DNA of 64,000 nt, from positions 1 to 64,000 of the forward strand of contig CAKRTQ010000002.1 of assembly GCA_934402395.1 (NCBI GenBank), in the 5' to 3' direction. The notes beneath the pieces are model-generated. The model ran no database searches and had not been told where the DNA came from. It was given only the letters and a program-made list of their open reading frames with translations. Of the stretch, positions 61,350-64,000 are shown in pieces; the stretch's first letter is position 1, and each line of letters begins with the position of its first letter. The stretch comes from an uncultured Eubacteriales bacterium (GTDB lineage Bacteria; Bacillota; Clostridia; Oscillospirales; CAG-272). A program made the translations under genes and the position numbers.

Positions 61350-63770
61350 ATGAACAGCACAAACAACGGAGCGGCAAGCTACATGAAGGTGAAAACGCGC
61401 GGCGGTGCACGCCCGAATGGCAAGCGCAGGGTGTATTTCACCTGTCACCCGAAAGATTTCGATCTGTATTTCGATAAGGTCTGCGAGGACATATTCAAAA
61501 CGCAGGATTGTGCGATTTATTACACCGCAGATATGACGGCGCCGATCCCGGAGCAGTATCTTGAATCTGACCTCGGACAGATGAGCCTTTTCGTTATGCC
61601 GGTAACACACAGATTGCTGTCAGAGAAGAACCGCGCGATGGATTTTGACTTTGTGTTTGCAACATCAGAAAATCACCTGATACCGGTTCTACCCCTGATG
61701 ATGGAAATAAACGTTGACGAAAGAATTAAAAATCTTTACAAAGATAAGTTTGAGCAAAGGCAGTATTACAGCCCTTACGATCGCGATCTTACCGCGATAA
61801 GCTATGAGGAAAAGCTGAAAAAATATCTTTCATCCATATTGCTTGATGATGATACAGTAGAGAGGATCCGCAAAGCATTTGACGCGTATATCTTCCTCAG
61901 CTATCGGAAAAAGGACCGACATCACGCAAATGAGCTGATGGGGCTGATACATAAAAATCCGATGTACCGCGATGTTGCGATATGGTATGACGAATTCCTG
62001 ACGCCGGGAGAAAATTTTGAAAAAGAGATCCAAAAAGCGCTGGACAAGAGCGAGTTGTTCACACTGCTTGTAACGCCGAATCTTGTCAACGAGCAAAACT
62101 ATGTTCAGACAACGGAATACCCCTATGCGCATGAGAAAGCGCAAAAGCCCATTCTGCCCGCCGAAATGGTGGAAACTGACAAAGAAAAGCTTAAAAAACA
62201 GTATCCAGGTGTTACTGACTGTGTTGACGCGCATACGGAGGAGCTTGATGCGGCTATTCTTAACGGACTGAAAATGATATCTCTTCGCGCAAACGAGGAT
62301 GACCCCGAACATTGCTATCTCATTGGACTTGCTTATCTTGACGGCATTGACGTTGAAGTAAACAGGGAATACGCTTTTGAGCTGATCACCTCTGCAGCGG
62401 AAGCGGATTTGCCCGAAGCGATGGAAAAGCTCTTTAATATGTATCGTAAAGGTGATAAGATAAACCTTGACTACAGCAAAGCGCTGAAGTGGGCGCAGAG
62501 ACTGTATGAATTCTACCTGAAAACAGAGGGTGAAAAAGGACGGACAACACTGGCGTGGCTCAGCAATCTTGCTTATATGTATGGCGAGCTTGGTGATCAT
62601 CAAAAGCAATTGGAGCTTAATGAAAAAGCGTATGCGCTGAGATGCGAGGTGTTCGGAGAGAGAGATCCGGATACGCTCACATCGCTGAGCAATCTGGCAT
62701 CAACATACGGCAAGCGTGGCAATCATCAAAAGCAACTGGAGCTTAATGAAAAAGCGTATGCGCTGAGATGCGAGATGTTCGGAGAGAAACATCCGGATAC
62801 GCTGACATCGCTGAACAATCTGGCGGGAGCATACGGCGAGCTGGGCAATCATCAAAAGCAACTGGAGCTTACAAAAAAAGTGTATGCACTGAGCTGCGAG
62901 GTACTTGGAGAGAAACATCCGGATACGCTGTCATCGCTGAACAACTTGGCGTGCACATACGGCAAACTTGGCGATCATCGGAAAGCATTGGAGCTTAATG
63001 AAAAAGCGTATGCTCTGAGATGTGAAGTTTTCGGAGAGAAGCATCCGGATACGCTGACATCGCTGAGCAATCTGGCGTACACATACGGCGATTTGGGCGA
63101 TCATAAAAAGCAACTGCTGAATAAAAAAGCGTATGCGCTTATGTGTGAAGTTCTCGGAGAGAAGCATCCGGATACGCTCACATCGCTGAACAACCTGGCA
63201 GTGACATACGCCGAGCTTGGCGATCATCAAAAGGCGCTGGAGCTTAATGAAAAAGCGTATGCGCTGAGATGCGAAGTTCTCGGAGAGAAACATCCGGATA
63301 CGCTGCAATCGTTGAACAATCTGGCGTACACATACGGCAAACTCGGCGATCATCAAAAGGCAGCAGAGCTGTTTGAAAAAGTGTATGCACTGATGTGCGA
63401 GGTGATCGGAGAGAAGCATCCGGATACGCTGACATCGCTGAACAACCTGGCGTACACATACGGCGAACTCGGTGATCATCAAAAGCAACTGGAGCTTAAT
63501 GAAAAAGCGTATGCGCTGAGATGCGAAGTTCTCGGAGAGAAGCATCAGAATACGCTGAACTCGCTGAACAATCTGGCATATACGTACGGCGAAGTGGGAA
63601 ACTACTCGAAATCTGCCGGCTTATGGGGAAAGCTATATGTACTTCAGTGTGAAGTATTCGGCGCAGAACATGCCAAAGCTCAAAAGACGCTCGTGCGTTG
63701 GGCAGACAGCTGCGAACAGATGGGCGATACTCAAAAAGCCGCTGAGATACGCGCACGCATTATCGGTTGA
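61350..63770 (+). CDS. TIR-Sel1-TPR repeat protein, possible immune-type sensor
   Basis: A protein of 806 residues. Residues about 25-165 resemble a TIR-like fold (RRVYFTCHPKDFDLYFDKVC, then LFVMPVTHRLL). Residues about 177-300 are a clearer TIR domain: FDAYIFLSYRKKDRHHANEL, then WYDEFLTPGENFEKEIQKAL and LFTLLVTPNLVNEQNYVQTT, with Glu in TTEYPYA at the position of the NADase glutamate. A Sel1-like part (about 317-390) precedes nine TPR units of 42 residues (kinesin-light-chain type, GEKHPDTL and NNLAYTYGELGDHQK). TIR domains cleave NAD or signal, and TPR regions bind ligands, so defence or stress sensing is inferred. GGAGG precedes the ATG. Confidence 0.88.
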   Translation: MNSTNNGAASYMKVKTRGGARPNGKRRVYFTCHPKDFDLYFDKVCEDIFKTQDCAIYYTADMTAPIPEQYLESDLGQMSLFVMPVTHRLLSEKNRAMDFDFVFATSENHLIPVLPLMMEINVDERIKNLYKDKFEQRQYYSPYDRDLTAISYEEKLKKYLSSILLDDDTVERIRKAFDAYIFLSYRKKDRHHANELMGLIHKNPMYRDVAIWYDEFLTPGENFEKEIQKALDKSELFTLLVTPNLVNEQNYVQTTEYPYAHEKAQKPILPAEMVETDKEKLKKQYPGVTDCVDAHTEELDAAILNGLKMISLRANEDDPEHCYLIGLAYLDGIDVEVNREYAFELITSAAEADLPEAMEKLFNMYRKGDKINLDYSKALKWAQRLYEFYLKTEGEKGRTTLAWLSNLAYMYGELGDHQKQLELNEKAYALRCEVFGERDPDTLTSLSNLASTYGKRGNHQKQLELNEKAYALRCEMFGEKHPDTLTSLNNLAGAYGELGNHQKQLELTKKVYALSCEVLGEKHPDTLSSLNNLACTYGKLGDHRKALELNEKAYALRCEVFGEKHPDTLTSLSNLAYTYGDLGDHKKQLLNKKAYALMCEVLGEKHPDTLTSLNNLAVTYAELGDHQKALELNEKAYALRCEVLGEKHPDTLQSLNNLAYTYGKLGDHQKAAELFEKVYALMCEVIGEKHPDTLTSLNNLAYTYGELGDHQKQLELNEKAYALRCEVLGEKHQNTLNSLNNLAYTYGEVGNYSKSAGLWGKLYVLQCEVFGAEHAKAQKTLVRWADSCEQMGDTQKAAEIRARIIG
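62544..63680 (+). repeat. Nine tandem 126-bp TPR-encoding repeats
   Basis: Nine near-identical units of 126 bases, each coding for one 42-residue TPR with the core CEVxGEKHPDTLTSLNNLA. Unit five lacks one codon (LLNKKAY for LELNEKAY). The high DNA identity, even at synonymous positions, suggests recent duplication or conversion. Confidence 0.9.
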
Positions 63771-63788
63771 TCAGTGTGATAATTTTCA

Positions 63789-63824
63789 GGGCACTGCCGC
63801 GCTAATGCGCGGCAGCGCCCTTTT
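63789..63824 (+). terminator. Terminator after the TIR-TPR gene
   Basis: GGGCACTGCCGCGC, loop TAAT, GCGCGGCAGCGCCC, then TTTT. It also lies 12 bases before the end of the minus-strand gene at 63836. Confidence 0.85.
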
Positions 63825-63835
63825 ATCATTTATTT

Positions 63836-64000
63836 TTATTCTGCCTTATCTGACGGAGCCTCGGTATTCTGAGGCGCATCGGCAGGCTTGCCGAGATATT
63901 CGGGCAGCTTCATACCTGCCATATCAAACAGGTCGGTAAGCGGAGGGACCGATTTGTAAAGTCCGGAGATGAATCCGGCGGTGTTGCTTTTACCGTCGGC
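63836..64000 (-). CDS. C-terminal end of a possible flotillin/SPFH protein, partial
   Basis: The minus strand is open from the window edge to a TAA at 63836-63838, giving the last 54 residues of a gene that continues beyond the window. The segment SVPPLTDLFDMAGMKLPEY followed by LGKP looks like the end of flotillin or other SPFH-family proteins, and an acidic tail ends in DKAE. Family assignment from so short a piece is tentative. Confidence 0.5.
   Translation of the reverse strand, partial: ADGKSNTAGFISGLYKSVPPLTDLFDMAGMKLPEYLGKPADAPQNTEAPSDKAE

Noticed and set aside
62931..63545. Long minus-strand frame with repeated peptides opposite the TPR array
   Set aside because: The repeats mirror the coding TPR units and have no independent support.
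62544..63680. The tandem repeats as a CRISPR array
   Set aside because: The 126-base units are coding, in frame, without spacers, and belong to the TPR region.

Overview
The window looks like chromosomal DNA from an endospore-forming member of the Bacillota, class Clostridia. The evidence is intact cotJA-cotJB-cotJC spore-coat genes, SpoIID-like and peptidoglycan-binding proteins, SepF/YlmG-type division genes, AGGAGG ribosome sites almost everywhere, TTGACA-N17-TATAAT promoters, lipoprotein lipoboxes and a sortase-like tail. Base composition seems close to half GC. I cannot name a genus.

Left edge (1-1430): an HsdS type I restriction specificity gene runs off the window. It is followed by an intact tRNA-Ser(CGA) flanked by partial copies of itself, 21 bp of its 3' end on one side and 47 bp of its 5' half on the other. 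This is probably an integration scar. Next come a minus-strand EEP-family lipoprotein and a six-helix-type membrane protein (1509-3223).

Division and translation operon (3373-15279, plus strand): one good promoter precedes an unrecognised protein, miaA, an HlyD-like membrane protein, yggS, sepF, yggT, a coiled-coil protein in the usual divIVA slot, ileS, lspA, rluD and a HAD phosphatase. The order matches the ylm-divIVA-ileS-lspA-ylyB cluster of Firmicutes.

15300-24500: cotJABC (minus), then an FAD-dependent oxidoreductase and a small membrane protein (plus). After these come purB with an upstream transglutaminase lipoprotein broken by a one-base frameshift, a membrane-anchored XRE regulator, a cytidine deaminase-GNAT fusion and an alpha/beta hydrolase (all minus).

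24508-32700: a minus-strand operon of a PucR-type regulator, ftsE, ftsX, an EnvC-like M23 activator, an S41 protease, greA and lysS carrying an extra tRNA-binding domain. It couples cell-wall hydrolase control to transcription and translation genes.

32783-46500: rsmE, a membrane-anchored unknown, a DMT exporter, and a long structured leader RNA with a short upstream ORF in front of a tiny XRE regulator. Then an ABC ATPase/permease/GldG-like/DUF4340 gliding-type export cluster, a zinc-ribbon protein with a TPM-domain protein, a CarD regulator, a CDP-alcohol phosphatidyltransferase, an orphan barstar and tRNA-Leu(CAA).

46560-64000: a probable spore-wall set (SpoIID-like plus peptidoglycan-binding proteins), clpC and gdhA. 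Next is a surface/sugar-type operon (PhnP-like hydrolase, repeat-rich surface protein, solute-binding lipoprotein, MBL lipoprotein) with a LacI regulator and queA, and then dapA. A large TIR-Sel1-TPR protein with its own consensus promoter and terminator follows. The window ends in the C-terminus of a possible flotillin. The two observations that most deserve follow-up are the TIR-TPR protein (61350-63770) and the leader RNA (35499-35766).
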